A stretch of 64,000 bases of DNA, taken from assembly GCA_914767715.1 (NCBI GenBank), contig OU612072.1, forward strand, positions 4,464,001 through 4,528,000, in the 5' to 3' direction. This stretch comes from Membranipora membranacea (Eukaryota > Bryozoa > Gymnolaemata > Cheilostomatida > Membraniporidae). Below are positions 23,452 to 36,588 of this stretch, in pieces; position 1 is the stretch's first letter, and each line of letters opens with the position of its first letter. A program made the translations under genes and the position numbers. The notes beneath the pieces were generated by a model, which saw nothing but the letters and a program-made list of their open reading frames with translations, had not been told where the DNA came from and made no database searches.

Positions 23452-26400
23452 ATGGGTAAACGACAGCGGTGTCTTGTCTGCAAGGCGGAAAGGAAAGACC
23501 GGAAAGATAAAGACTTCCGACCTCACAATGTGTAAGTTATTCAGTGTAGCATCTGTTTATAATGTATGACACAACAAAACAATTTTGTAGCACTATTACG
23601 TGCTGCCAACAATTTCCTTGTTGACATCACTAGATGTGTGCTAAGGTGTACTGGATGATATAGGTGACTCACTCAAGCATCACATCTTTTATTTAGTAAT
23701 GTTACTGAGGAGACCAACTATGTCATCAGACAACTAAAACAGTTTAAACTTGGTGCTCGTTTCTTTACTCAGGAAAAATAACTAGATACAATTTCAATTC
23801 AGTACAAAATAGAATTCAAGCAGGCATGTTGTTTCTTCATACTGTCATCTCCATCACAGGGTTACAGCTGACAAGTTCTGGTGGCTTAAACATTTGAACA
23901 TAAGTTCAAAAGACATTGATCTAGCTACCGCTTCCGTGTGCAGCCTGCACTTTCCAACAGAAAGCTATCTGGATGAAGCGAAGGGCTTGCTCCATTCCAT
24001 TGCCTGTCCTGTAAGTATCTAGCCACCTCGATCTGTAAATATAGGCAAATTCTTGCAATTCTTGTTTCTCTTCCTGGAAATACTGCACCAAATAAGTAGT
24101 GGGTCATATGCAATTGTGAGTATAAAGCTAAACTATTGCGGGTACAGACTCACTCAGTAACTTTCATATCTTACTTTTAACTGAGAGATGGTTTGCATCA
24201 TTTAACATAAATGATTCTTTTCCTGTTGGGTCATTTTTACCTTTGCCAAATCCCTTCATTTGTAGATTTTACCGTCTTATCAAGAGGATCACGCTTACAA
24301 TAAGCCCCCACACATAACTCCTGTAAGTCTGACTGACATTATTATTTCTTAGTTGTACATGTTCTTTGCTGAAATTTGCACAAAGCTGCCATTCACATGA
24401 GAGTTAAGAAAAACAAAATAGCCACATCATAATAGAGAAATTCTTTGAAGACAATGTGTCAAGACCAAAAATCAGAAATCTTTCTTTTTCAGGATACCAT
24501 CCAGAGTACCCCTAAAGGAGCAACAACACTTACAGACCTTCTAAGAATGGTGAGCAAAGTTAACAGTTTGCAAATGTGTGGTATGACTGATGGTACCTCC
24601 ATAGGTATCTATGTGTTGGTAATAAGTCATTCTTTACTTTCTGACACACTGGTTATAGACTTTCAAAAATTCCGTAAGCTAAGAGACATTATCTAGAAGA
24701 TTATGTGTTAGTTATTTAATGAAATACCTTTAGATGACGAGTGAATGATTAGAGGGTGACAATGACAAAGAAGAGCTGCCCACAATGACACAGTTACAGG
24801 AGCCACCTGGAATTAATGTAAGATATAGTACATTTTTGGCTAATTTACAGCAATCACCAATTAGGTCTCGATTCATCATATTCTTTGAAACAGGAGTTGT
24901 GCTTCCTTGACACATATGAGGCAACTCCTAATCCGTTTCGAAATTATAAATTATTTCAGTTGTTACCCATGTCCAATGCCAATGTCCAAATGCACCTTTT
25001 GTTCATACATGAAGCTTACTCATATGTTTTACAATGCCAATTGTAGAACACTTCGACACCTGAGGCAGCTACCACTCTGCAGGATCTGCTAAGTCAGGTA
25101 AGATTTTCGTGTAAACATAAAAAGATAAACATAGCGGGTTGTGATGAACATCCTGGATGAAAATTAAGGTGTCTACTTGTAAGATTAGGCTTGTATACAT
25201 GTTTGTCACCATGCGTAAACTGACAATATTGTCTTGATTGACATTCTACAACTGCTATAAAATCTTATCTGTGATTTACTTAGAGTTTTATTTTTCATAG
25301 ACCGAGCCCACTGAGCCTGAGCTGTTGATTCCCTCATCAGTGACTGCATTCTCAAAGATGAAGGTAAAGTGAATTATTGTGCCCTTAAATAATAAAGCAT
25401 TGCATTTAAATAGTGTAACCTGCATCATTGATCTTGAAGTATAGATACTTGCATCGCCATATATAATACCATTGTAAGTTTTGGCTTAAAACTATCAATG
25501 ACTCAAAGATATCAAGTTTCATCTCAGCGATGTGTCTGATATTACACACATATAAAACCCCTACAGAATGTTACCAAATTGCATAGTAGATTTATTGGAA
25601 GTATTTTGGATCGTAGGGGTAGTCTAAATTGCTAGAAAATTTAGACCACTAACAAATTCATAACATAATTTGTCATCATTGTGTTGGAATTTTGTCTTGC
25701 AGGCCGAGCCGACTGAGGATGAGTTGTTGATCGCCTCCGAAGAGTTCCTCTCCTCAGTGACTGTCTTCTCAAAAGTGAAGGTAAAGTAAACTTTTGTGCA
25801 TCCTTATTTGTATCATGGATACTTCCAGGTTATTGAACAATAATTCACGTCTCAACAAATCAAACTTACCGAATTCCAACTCATATTTGATTTTTTTCCC
25901 GCAGGTTGAGCCAGTTTCAGTAACAGAACATGTACCATCTGCTATCAAAAAAGTACTACCTCCTCGCTCTATGTCTCCTGGAACTGCAACTACTATTGCT
26001 GAGGTCCTAAAATCAGCAGCAGCACTGGTAACGGCATCAATCCCAATAATTAATCACTCCATCGAGTTCAATGATACAGTACACGATCAGTACATTGACA
26101 CAATATTGTCAATCGCAAAGCTGGGTAAGGATTTGTCGGTACCTAAGAAACACCAATCCTATTTATTACCTATATTGTTGTTCTGTTACAGACAGGATAT
26201 GATTATGAGTTGCCCGAACTCCCAACACTCCATCCATGCTCTCCAGATTTGATACATGACACAACCGATGTAGTTTACCCCCCAATCACGATCACATCCA
26301 CTCTGAGTCTCACAAGCGTATTACCTGTTAAGAAAACAAGTATAGAAAAGGTTAGTATGTCGGTAGTTACGAAAGTTACAGTATCCTTGGCAATTATATC

Positions 26401-29400
26401 ATCCACTACTCAAAAATCTCAAATAATTCCTGACAAGTATCAGTTGTGTAAATATATATATATATATTCTTTCATGCATTATTTACAGGCACACCAGAGT
26501 TAAACCTGATTGAATATCAATAAATTGATGTTGGTATCATTTGTCAAGAATATATTTTCCTAGGGTGATGAAGTCAGGACACACAACGACCACCACTCAT
26601 ATGCAATTCCACGCACAGAAACAGGTCATGTTGAGTATCTTAGAAGAATACTCAAGAGGAGTAGGAGTAAAGCCAACAACATCAGCAAAAGAAATAAAAG
26701 AATGAAGAAGCAATTAACAACTATAAAAGCTGAACTGGAATCAGCCCATAAGATGAATGAAACCTTAAGAGAGGAACTCAATAACTTTCAAGGTATGTGC
26801 AGTCTCAGCACTCCTATATCTGCTGCTATCTGAGCTGACATGGTTTGCCATAGCTGTCGCACATTGTTGAACATCTAGGAGTTATCAGCTCTTTTTGCAC
26901 CCACAGGTAACTCCAAATCTAATTTTAGGCAAATCAAGATGAAATTGCGCTAAATAGATGGTTATTCAGCCTGCCTCACAATATTATATCATTTCTTATT
27001 TATAGATTTCCCTATGCCACTATTTCGGACAAATAAGGAATATAGCCAATAACAGAGACGTTTTGCATTAACTATGCACCTCTATGGACCAAAAGCATAC
27101 GATTACTTAAGGAAGTCGGTCAAACTCAAGCTACCCTGCACTAGAACATTACAACAGTGAGTCAATAGAGGTTATGTGCCCATCCACCATCGTCCAGATT
27201 ATAAGTGGAATGACTAAGTAATTAGCAACCCATCTCAACAGTTGGGATTTTTATCAAACCTTTGCTTTTTTAGACCTTGGTAAACTAGGGTAGGTCTGGG
27301 CCCAGTTTACCATACAACCTCTACACTCATCACAACTCACCTTCTCAGTTCTGTCATGATCTTTTTTTGTAGATGGCTCTCAACAGTCGATGACAATCCA
27401 GGTGTGTGCGCACATGTGCTAGATTCTCTAAAAAAATCAAAGGAAACAGACAATGAAAACTATAAACACTGTGTGCTACTTGTGGACGAGATGTCCATAA
27501 AAAACACACACCATGGGTGCCCTCTGAAAAGAAGTTTGTGGGACATGTTGAGCTAGGGGGGGAAGTGGGACAGGACAAAGAAAAAATGGCAACTAATGCG
27601 CTAGTTGTCATGGCTGTAGGACTTAAAAAAAAATGGAAGGTCCCAGTTAGCTTTCATTTCACAGCAGGACTAAATGCGGAAACATTGGCAGTAATAATAA
27701 AACAGGCCATCTCAGCGTTGAGGGATATTGGGATCGGAGTGAAGGTATTAATAACGGATGGTCTTAGAACAAACTTATCAGCTATGGAGAAGCTGGGATG
27801 TGATTTTTCGAAGGGCCAGTTCTTTTTCAGACACCAAGGGACAGATATATGTTGATGCTAGACCAGGTACACATGGTGAAGGTGTTGAGGAATGTCTGGG
27901 CCAGGCTGGGGGCGATACATGGACCACATGGTGTGGCACGCTGGTCAGATATAGAAAATCTAGTTAAACTGCAGGTGAGATAAATGTATTTGTCAAAAAA
28001 TGTTAAATATAGATAGGTGTCAAAATGCCTGTTTCTTTCTCATGTAACTAAACACCTGCCAGCCTGATAATAACTAAAGGTTAGTTTCTTCCTCATTGTT
28101 GATCGGGGATTAGTGAGTTTGTGGATGTTATGACTTGATGTTTTCAGGAGTCAGGCCATCTCTATCTGGGGAACAAACTTACAAAGCAACATGTCGACTT
28201 TAAGCAGAACATGATGAAGGTTCGTCTGACCGTCCAAGTGTTTAGTCAGTCTGTTGCTGATGCCCTAACTACTCTATCCACAATGTCAGCTTACCCTCAG
28301 TTTAAAGACGTGAAAGGCACCGCGGAGTTTTTGACGGTGAGTAGAAGTTAGTATACAATATCTGAGACATTCTTCTGGCGTCAATGCTTCTTCATGGCTT
28401 GATTATAGTCTGGGCCAGTCTAACCTGAAAAATTAATCAAGACACATCTCATTACACTTTCAAAGCAGTCACATTTTACATTCACATCACTTGCTGTCTT
28501 CGGTGTCTGTACATATATATGCATATGTGTATCAGGGCATATTGGACTAAGGACATCAACCAGAATGTCTATATATGTTGTCATACATGATCATGTTTAA
28601 ATTGCAGAAATTTGATGAACTGTTCGACATTCAGAATAGCCGCAGTCCCTTCGGGAAGTACACTAAATCTCCACTACGCCAATCGAACTGGGAAAATAAG
28701 AAATATTTTCTTAATGGAATGTCGAGCTTCATACAGCAGCTGACGGACAGCTCTGGGAATACTTTGGTAAAGAGTACTAGGTGAGCATTACAGTCAATTG
28801 CCACAATTCCATGTGCAGCATCTGAGTAACCCTCAAGTGTGAGCCCTGAACTTACTCAGGTTTATCCTAAAACAGTAATGGCTGTGATATTTTGAATGTC
28901 ATTATTTTGTCTGCAGATGAGGATGCCTCCAGTTCAAGAGTACAGTGTCATTAGCATTATTGACTGATTGAAATGCTAGTCTTTGCGTTTTTATATATTA
29001 CAGTAAGACAAGCTTCATAGGATTTCTCTCCGGTATTATGACTCTGAATAAAATTGTACCTGAGCTACTTCAAGACCAGCCGCATGTATTGACGTACAAA
29101 CTATCACAAGACCATCTAGAGCTGTTCTTTAATGCTGTGCGGACAGCTGGTAAGTGCTGCTAAGTGCTCAGTTTAACAGGGTCTTGCTCTGCCCGAGTTC
29201 ACAAATAAGGCTATGATCATATCAATGCTGGATAAGCATCGAATCATGAGTTGGCTATGATATCAAACTTACCAATGATGATCAAGATCACATGAAGTAG
29301 AGACTAACGACTCAATTTACGCAGTTGGATTAATTAATTCCTCATATGATTTTCCCACAGGAGGGTGGAATAATAACCCCACCGCGTATCATTTTCGCAA

Positions 29401-30436
29401 AGTGATGAGGCGTCTGATGGTGCATGCTGGTCAGTTGCCATCAAGAAATGGGAACTGCCAGAAATCTGATGATGTGGATGTAGACATGCTCAACGGTGTA
29501 TACAGTTTATCAGCCGAGATGATGACAAGCCAACAGGAAGAGGAACCAATCCAGATTAATGAAATGTCCTGCATAGGATATATCGCTGGGTATGTAAAAT
29601 AACTAAATTAGGCAGTCATTTCTTTAAATCTATATACACAGTGCAGGTCACTTAATTCAAACCTCTAGGGACTGCAAAAAAATTCTCCTTATTAAGCAGA
29701 GTTTGAATTAAGTGACATTAGAATGCATTGAGATCTGGCTGAAGGGACCAATTAACAGGAGTTCTGAATGATAAAGTCTCAGTTAAACAGGCTTACACTG
29801 TGTTACACATTTTGGTCATCAAACTATCAGATATGTAATGGGTTGTCTCATCTGTTAAGATCCTTGATCAAGGAATAAAGACCACTATGTATATACTTTG
29901 GAGTCAATAGTATAAGAAAGACATATCTAAGATTTATTCTAGAAGAGAGTGGACGAGTCCCAATATTGCTAATGTTTCCAATGACGCACACCTAGTTTCA
30001 ATTTTTTTATTTTCCAGATTCATAACTAAGGCCCTCAAGCTCAACTGCACTGAATGTCAATATCTAATAGTCGAACCAGCCAAATAAGGATAAAGGAGGT
30101 TTGTCATACCCTACGGCGTTCATGGTGCAGGTAGTTACTGCAGCAGAAAAAGTTGTACAGTTGTCAACTAAACTGAATGGCCTCAACAGTCTCACAATAA
30201 ATCAACTTAATTACCAGGTATTATCCGCAATCGGCCCACCACCTCAACATTTCATCCAGCATGCTAAAGACACTCAGCATGGTTGTAGTAACCACTACTA
30301 CACAGTTGTTAAAAACATTTTAGAACGTTTCTTAAAAACTAGACAAAATCATCTCAGCAAACGAAATAACCTCTCAATGCACGCCAACAAAAAGCAAAAC
30401 AAACTAACCCGACTAATCATTTTCAGCAATCAGTAG
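23452..30436 (+). pseudogene. THAP/P-element transposase gene, 18 exons, broken
   Basis: Exons: 23,452-23,531; 23,860-24,010; 24,266-24,322; 24,493-24,549; 24,734-24,817; 25,047-25,097; 25,301-25,363; 25,703-25,780; 25,905-26,124; 26,196-26,350; 26,564-26,792; 27,006-27,156; 27,373-27,974; 28,148-28,336; 28,608-28,780; 29,004-29,149; 29,361-29,589; 30,018-30,436. They join by GT-AG introns with matching phases. Exons 1-2 give a THAP finger: Cys-X2-Cys (QRCLVCKAE), 43 residues, then VCSLHF. Exons 3-10 are a variable linker, exon 11 a basic coiled coil. Exons 12-18 are the P-type RNase H-like transposase: KAYDYLRK, VDEMSIK, KKKWKVPVSFHF, VLITDG, QVHMVKVLRN, FIGFLSGI, TYKLSQDHLELFF, GGWNNNPTA. 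Breaks: TGA at 24,746, TAA at 27,050, frameshifts near 27,515, 27,840 and 30,075. Drosophila P has three introns; this has seventeen. Confidence 0.9.
29637..29802. mobile_element. MITE in intron 17 of the P-type gene
   Basis: The ends CACAGTGCAGGTCAC and CTTACACTGTG are inverted over the first few bases. A perfect internal inverted pair GTCACTTAATTCAAAC (29,647-29,662) and GTTTGAATTAAGTGAC (29,701-29,716) can form a hairpin. The CAGTG end and short size fit pogo/Tigger-like MITEs. A TA duplication is not clean. Confidence 0.6.
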
Positions 30437-32440
30437 ACAGTAAACATCCTTCATCACTTCTTCCAGCAACTCTGTATTTTTTTCATTCATTAATTTAATT
30501 AGTATGCCATTCCACCTTCTTCTCTATCCACATCATAAATATGTTCTAATCTATAAGTATTAAGTTTGACGTATAGCTATGAAATAATGGATGAATGTAT
30601 GTTCCACTAACTGATTACGCACTCACTGATATATATATATACATGCAGTTAAAGGATTGAATTGATAAGGATTTCTTATTTTTGTACCAATTTTTTACTT
30701 TTCTTTTATTTTTGTTACCTTTCCTTGTTCATTGACTTGTTTGTTGTTCTACATTTCATTGATGTAAGTACATTATAACAATGAAAGAAAATGAATTCAT
30801 ATGCATGTTGTTAGATGATGGTACTTACCTGACATCTTTGGCATAAGTTCAAAATAAAGGCAGTCACTGCAGTCTCTGTCAACATCCCATCTAGTACCTG
30901 TCTGCAAATGGCTACCTTACCTCATGAGAAAACTTCATATAGCCTGTTTACTCAAACAATCTAAATTTCCTATAAGTTCCGGGATACGCCCCACTATCAA
31001 CTATTTGACATATATCTCAGACTAGTTTGGAAAACTGTTGGAATAGACTCGCTGTAGCATTACGTAATCATTTCATTTGCTGATCATAAAAGGGGAGGGC
31101 CAATAGAAAATTGGAGAGCCAATGAAGTGCATTGTAAACAAAAAGCACATGGAGTAATACAGCACTATAAAAGCCGTTCACATTTTCTAAGCTAGATATG
31201 TATCTCCAATCCATGTATTATAAATCAGTGGATATTGTTTAGACAAAGTGTCTGTTATTTAGGCTGAGAAGCCACCTCTATTATATTGTTGCTGCATTTC
31301 CCACATCAACTTTGTGTCTTTCCTATCTGGCATTCTCTAATGACTGGTGATGCCTACTAGTAACGTCAATAGAGCCAATGGTTTTTTCACATTTCCATAT
31401 AGATATTTGATGATGCACATTTCCAGATTGAACATATTAATAGTAGCTTACTGACAGCACAACAACTGTTTCATGCACAACTCCAATCAACTGTTTAATC
31501 CCGCCCTTGGAACAACTGCATACTAAGATGGAGAAAATTGGGAAGAGGTGGTGCCACATGTCTGCAGGAGGGTTACAAATGAAGATATCAGAATGGTCAC
31601 AGCAATAATAATGCAGGGAAACAGGAAGAGAGCGAGCCCAAAGACAAGAAGTGTTGACACAGTTAAAGTAGACATGTATAGTTGTGAGTTGAGAGGGACA
31701 TGTTTCCTTAATAAATCCCCCAAACGAGAATTAGTAAATTGTTTTCAAGGCTAAGCTAGCACATTTTTGCTCATTTTATAACTGAAGTATGATCGACTAT
31801 CACACAGCGAGAATAGTGTCTGTTCGCAAACGAGGCTGGCAATGTTTTTTTTCGATAATGTCAATATATTATGCCTATATATAGCAAACGTCATCTTATC
31901 AATGTGGCATACTGTGACATACTGTCATATTTGGCATTTGACATTAAATCAAGCTGTATCTGGTTGAGAAATTCTGATCTGGCCAAGTAAATTTTTATTT
32001 CTGTACGTTTATATGTGTATTTTATTGCAATGCTGATAACAACAGGAAGCAATGATGGTCAGAATATAGGCCTAAATTATTAATAAATCAACAGATGTCA
32101 GTCATTCAACTGTGCTGATAAAATAAAATACACATTTCATCTAGCACTTAGGCAGTTCAGACTATAACAAAGAAGAATAAAATCTAGACATAGACGATTC
32201 TAGTGCCATTCCTTATTCATATGAATATCATTCTCACACAGCAATGATGATGTCATCCTATCAAGAATGTAGGCCTCATTAAAAATGGATCAAACTATTT
32301 AAGTCAACTGCCTACACAACATAAAATACATACACATCTTATCTTGAACATAGCGAATACAGGCTATATTAAAATAGTATAAAATACAGACGTTGATAGA
32401 AAAATCTACATTGTTAGGTCCGGATGAAGAGGCAGTACAA
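30437..32440. other. Intergenic, no gene identified
   Basis: This would hold the 3' end of the P-type unit, but no terminal inverted repeat was found by eye. There is a short AT microsatellite near 30,633-30,645. TATAAAAG at 31,166-31,173 could be a core promoter but no convincing exon follows. Confidence 0.45.
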
Positions 32441-32873
32441 ATGGATTTCAAATGGATCATTTTTGCTATATCCCTTATCTTATCTGGAGTGGTGAGTGGT
32501 GCAGTGGTAACAGACCAATATTTGTTCTTTGATGTAGTTGGTGACAATGTAACTAAGCATAATTCTGCTGCCATTATTTGCTTTTATCTTATCTTGAGTA
32601 AAGCTTTAATTTATCAATTTTTAGGTGCGTAGATCCAGCGGTCAAAGTAAGTTCTATTTCATTATCCTTTTTGGACTGTAGCTTTTGAAAGTTTGTACGT
32701 TAAATACTATGTAGTGACAAGTTTGTGGCTCCTACTAAACATGTATCAGATATATGTATCCATAATTATTCTTATTTGTGAAGAACTTAAAAAAATTCTT
32801 TAGTTGGTATATGTCAGGAAAACCTATGCCCACCAGCTGAAGAATGTGCAGAGGGTGAGACACCACAAGATCG
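32441..32873 (+). CDS. Candidate secreted cysteine-rich protein, first three exons
   Basis: Exon 1 (32,441-32,491) encodes a typical signal-peptide core, MDFKWIIFAISLILSGV, and ends at a GTGAGT donor. Exon 2 is a 22-bp micro-exon (32,625-32,646). Exon 3 (32,804-32,873) gives ICQENLCPPAEECAEG and ends at a GTGAGT donor in phase 2. All three acceptor/donor pairs are GT-AG and the phases agree (0, 1, 2), which is unlikely by chance. The product so far is secreted, with three Cys and an acidic run. Later exons were not placed. An in-phase open exon at 39,077-39,169 is possible but would need a 6.2-kb intron. Family unknown. Confidence 0.45.
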
Positions 32874-33239
32874 GTGAGTCAACTTTTTAACTTCTAGATG
32901 ACCCAAATTTAAATTGACTACTAGGTACTTTTTTATTTCAAGGTATTGAATAACAATTAATTCCCAATTTTCAATCTTTAATTTCTCCCATAAAACAGTA
33001 CATTAAACTCTTCAATAAAAACTCTGTGGCACTATTGGATTTACCTGATCGCATCTATTTTTGTACTACTATATTGATCTTATTCTCACAGAAAATCCTT
33101 TTTTTTGTAGTACCTTCACGTTTTTATCTGGAGTATGCATAGGATGTCCGAGCTGTTAGCGGACTAAATATTTTAATACTTTCTCGGTGGAATAGGAGAT
33201 TTCCAAAGATTTTATTGTAGATTCATTTTGCAAAAAATA

Positions 33240-33753
33240 AATAAATTTGTCCAAAAACACAATTTTTCTATTTGTATTTGTTACTAGAAGACACCTATTT
33301 CTCACTCTCCCATCATTCCCTGGAAACACCTCGGTGACTTTAGCTATATATTATCGCCCTCCAATTGCATTAGCATCCGCAAATACTACAACATCACCTA
33401 TACACAAATCGCGCTTAGCAGCTTGAGCCAACTTGTTCTGCGACATAAGAGTTGGGGGCGTATAAATGTGTCCAAAACTTCAAAAAATCATCTAGTGAAG
33501 ATTCGATTATGGCCAGCCTATCAGATGGCTTGATAGGCTGGTCCAACCCGCCTGGCTGAGTAGAGATGGCACCACCTATAAGCAAACAATTTGGTGTGAA
33601 AAAATTGATATGAGAATCAGAACCTGGCAATCTACCAAGAGGTCTCTGGTTCAAGATAATAGCAGCCCTTGTGCAAACAGTAAGAAACCCCGATGCAGAG
33701 AACCTCTTATCACTGATAGCCAAGAGATTAGCTCTCTTAGCACTCTTGACCAA
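33240..33753 (-). pseudogene. BEL/Pao retrotransposon, integrase C-terminal remnant
   Basis: Read on the minus strand, this is the end of a BEL/Pao integrase core with its following DUF5641-type domain. Visible are the helix after the catalytic Glu region with LNQRPLG, the TPNCLLIG motif, a Trp-containing stretch, then after a frameshift near 33,440 GDVVVFAD, and after an in-frame stop FPGNDGRVRNRC, the usual end of that domain. Reverse transcriptase, protease and gag parts are absent here, and no LTR was recognised. The upstream side joins directly to the R2 repeat at 33,755. It cannot encode a working integrase. Confidence 0.85.
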
Positions 33754-33754
33754 C

Positions 33755-34490
33755 CTATTAAGCTAACTTGACAAAAATCTTATGAAAAATGGCTGTACTG
33801 CAGGAAAATTTTGATATCCGGCAGTAAGATAAAGGCAAAATTGGCCGAGCCAAACTTTGAAGGAATTTAAAAGTGACAATAAAACCACGATATAATGGAG
33901 AGAGGATATACTAGGTATCAGAGAGTTTATAAAGCTAAATTGATGCCCAAATGAGTTAGGACAGTTACTATGCTACTTAGTAACATTGGGACTGGCCGCC
34001 TTAAGACTTCTGGTTGGTAATGAATCAAATGGAAATTAACAACATTTTGCAATGTCTGACAAGATTAATTTGGAACACTATCAAGACATTATTAGTTGTC
34101 AGAAAGTGACACTAGGAGATACTAAGATTTGTTGATTTGTCGAAGAAATACCACAAATCTTCAGGGAAGAGGGTACTACACTCTTCATTTTTGAATAGTT
34201 TGATTGGCAATTGAGAGCTGTTGCGTGAGATGAACAGTTGAATGAGTTTTTCAGAAGGCTATAGGTGTTGGGTGGTGGATGACGGACATGGGCAAAAGAC
34301 CTGCTTGCAAGTTTCAACACAAACCCTCTCACTTCAACCCCTCTAGTTTTAACTCTTCCAATTCCCTGTGACTTTTTGCAGCAGGTATGGGTGTAGACTG
34401 TATTGACAAGCATAGTCTTAATAACAACACAGACATTATCATAGTTAGAACCATTAATATTTTGACAATATTCATGATATCCAATTGAAT
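33755..34490 (-). repeat. R2 repeat, minus-strand copy (empty-site reference)
   Basis: Inverted relative to 4,430-6,012 and without the MITE: at 33,999-34,002 it has a single TTAA at the insertion site. It contains a 136-codon open frame (34,099-34,509) with no recognised domain and no conservation of frame in the other copy. Confidence 0.78.
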
Positions 34491-34509
34491 CTTCCTTTGC
34501 TTTGTTCAT

Positions 34510-36285
34510 GTAGTTTTTTTCACAGCTGAAACAATAAGCTGAGTTGTCTCCTCTTTAGACCTGTACAAGATATAAATGTCTATGAAAAGATCTAGTGTCT
34601 GAGCAATTTCCTTGAGAGTTGTGGATAATGCTATAAATTACTATTGGTTGGGGCCTCTTTCTGGCACCTACCATAATTGCTCATTCTAAACTTGTGTAAC
34701 TTTTGATTTAGGGCTCATCTTTTACATATTTAATACTTCCATTAGATGGGAAAGGTTTTTTTGAATTCAAACCAGAATTTTGTAGTTAAGAGAGTCTGCC
34801 ATATACCAGGCAATCAATCTAGCATTATTAATTCTGCGACTACAAATGCAATATTTCCCCAAAATTGTGATCGATATGCCATATTGAAAACAGTCCAAAG
34901 AAGATCAGATTAATTTTTCATACTTTTATCTTTATGAGCGTTGATGTCAGTCGGATCTGTGATCTCAAGTTACTTCCAGAAGAGTGTCAGTAGTAATATA
35001 TTCAAGTGTAGAAGAATAACAAAATTCCCTTGAACGCTTTACAGAATTCTGTAATAAGAAATGTCAATTAGGAGGCACAATACACCACTGGCTTCAAATC
35101 TAATGGCAACCGCTAATGCTACCTGGGTTGGACAACAAATCAAATGGTCAGCCTGTGGGTTATTAGTATGCAGAAAATAAATAGAAGTATAGGAAAAATA
35201 CTATATAGACATACATGAAATACCATGATGACTGCCTCCATCCACCCACAACCCACTGCAAACACTGGTAAAAAGGTAGCAAGATGATCAGGTTGTACAT
35301 TTTAGGTATTGCACTTGGATCTGGTTATGCCATGAATCCCCAAAGGTCACATCGTTTGTTACTAAATCAAAAGGTGAATAAACGTACTAGTTCTTGATTG
35401 AAATTCTCATATACTTGAAAAACGGGTTTCAATGTGGAAGGAACACATGCATGCTTCACAAATCTTCGTTGTGGTATATAAGCTCCTTATAAATGATATA
35501 AACCAACTTGAATACCAGCCTTGTATTGCTTAAGAGTCTAGAGTCTTCCATTTGAGCATCTGACCCAAATCGCATCTCAGTTACTTTTCCTGTTCCCTTG
35601 TTTGCCTGAGATCTAGTAAATTTCTTAGATAATCAATCATTATAATTTAATTCACTGAATTCAATTAATTGTATTAAAGGCACAATATCTTCCCATTTAT
35701 AAAGTATGCCAGTGATTGAACCTAAAAAAAGGCACAGCACTATAACTTCAGTGATGTGCCTCAAACCTTTAGATCACATGTATCAAAAGATATTATACCA
35801 TCTAGATTTCTGCGTAGGCGAAACCCGATAACAGTTTGCATTGAAATTAGTTGCTTTTTAATGGCTTAAAAGGCACTGCTTGCAAAATCCAATGATCCAG
35901 AAACTTGGGACGACGATGAAAGAGGGAGTCGAAATGAAAGAAAGATACATAAATTGTGCCCATTGGCACAACTCAATCATAATTTTATGTTAGTGTTGCT
36001 CATGAACATGCTGGTACTGTATAGTGAATAACTGTCAAGTCTAGGATGAAACCCTAGTGTTTAAGTGCAAGAGTAATAGCAGTTAGTTTTACGTCATTGA
36101 AAAGAATTTATAACCAATGTTTCCTCATTACATCCCCTCTAATTTCATCTTAGATTGAGACAATTATGAGTTGTGGATGCCTAATAATGAATCCTTATAC
36201 AGCTTTAGTTTCAGTCAGTGAAGTTTACCTCAAAGTCTCACATGCTAGCAGAAAATTGTTTCCAAATCAAGTTGATGGTAACTAC
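34510..36285. other. Intergenic, nothing identified
   Basis: No exon, RNA gene or element end recognised over about 1.8 kb. Confidence 0.5.
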
Positions 36286-36288
36286 TTC

Positions 36289-36501
36289 ATTTTAGAAGCT
36301 ATGCTTGGTTTTTGATAAACTGAAATAATCCGGCCAAAGCCAAGCGTAGCTTCTAAAATGACACCAAAATATCAAACTGTTAGATGAATAATAATTATGA
36401 TCAAATTGATTTGGAAACCATCTATTGGTGTCATATTAGAGGCTACGCTTGGCTTGTGGTCAACAGAAATAATTCTCCAAAAGCCAAGCAAAGCTTCTAG
36501 A
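36289..36501. repeat. Two linked palindromes (TTAGAAGCTACGCTTGG type)
   Basis: Hairpin 1 has arms at 36,289-36,310 and 36,335-36,359 (ATTTTAGAAGCTATGCTTGG and AAGCCAAGCGTAGCTTCTAA). Hairpin 2 repeats the pattern at 36,434-36,455 and 36,480-36,501. The segment between them is also inverted (GACACCAA at 36,361 against TTGGTGTC at 36,425), giving a larger palindrome. It resembles a nested MITE or a tandem duplication of one. Confidence 0.75.
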
Positions 36502-36588
36502 AAGACTCCAAAATATTAAACTTTCAGATAATTAGCTGTGTTTCTGGCATGTTTTACCAGCCAACTGAAGTCTATGATATGATATGCT

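Noticed and set aside
26450-26470. AT dinucleotide run as a promoter element
   Set aside because: Simple microsatellite inside an intron of the P-type gene.
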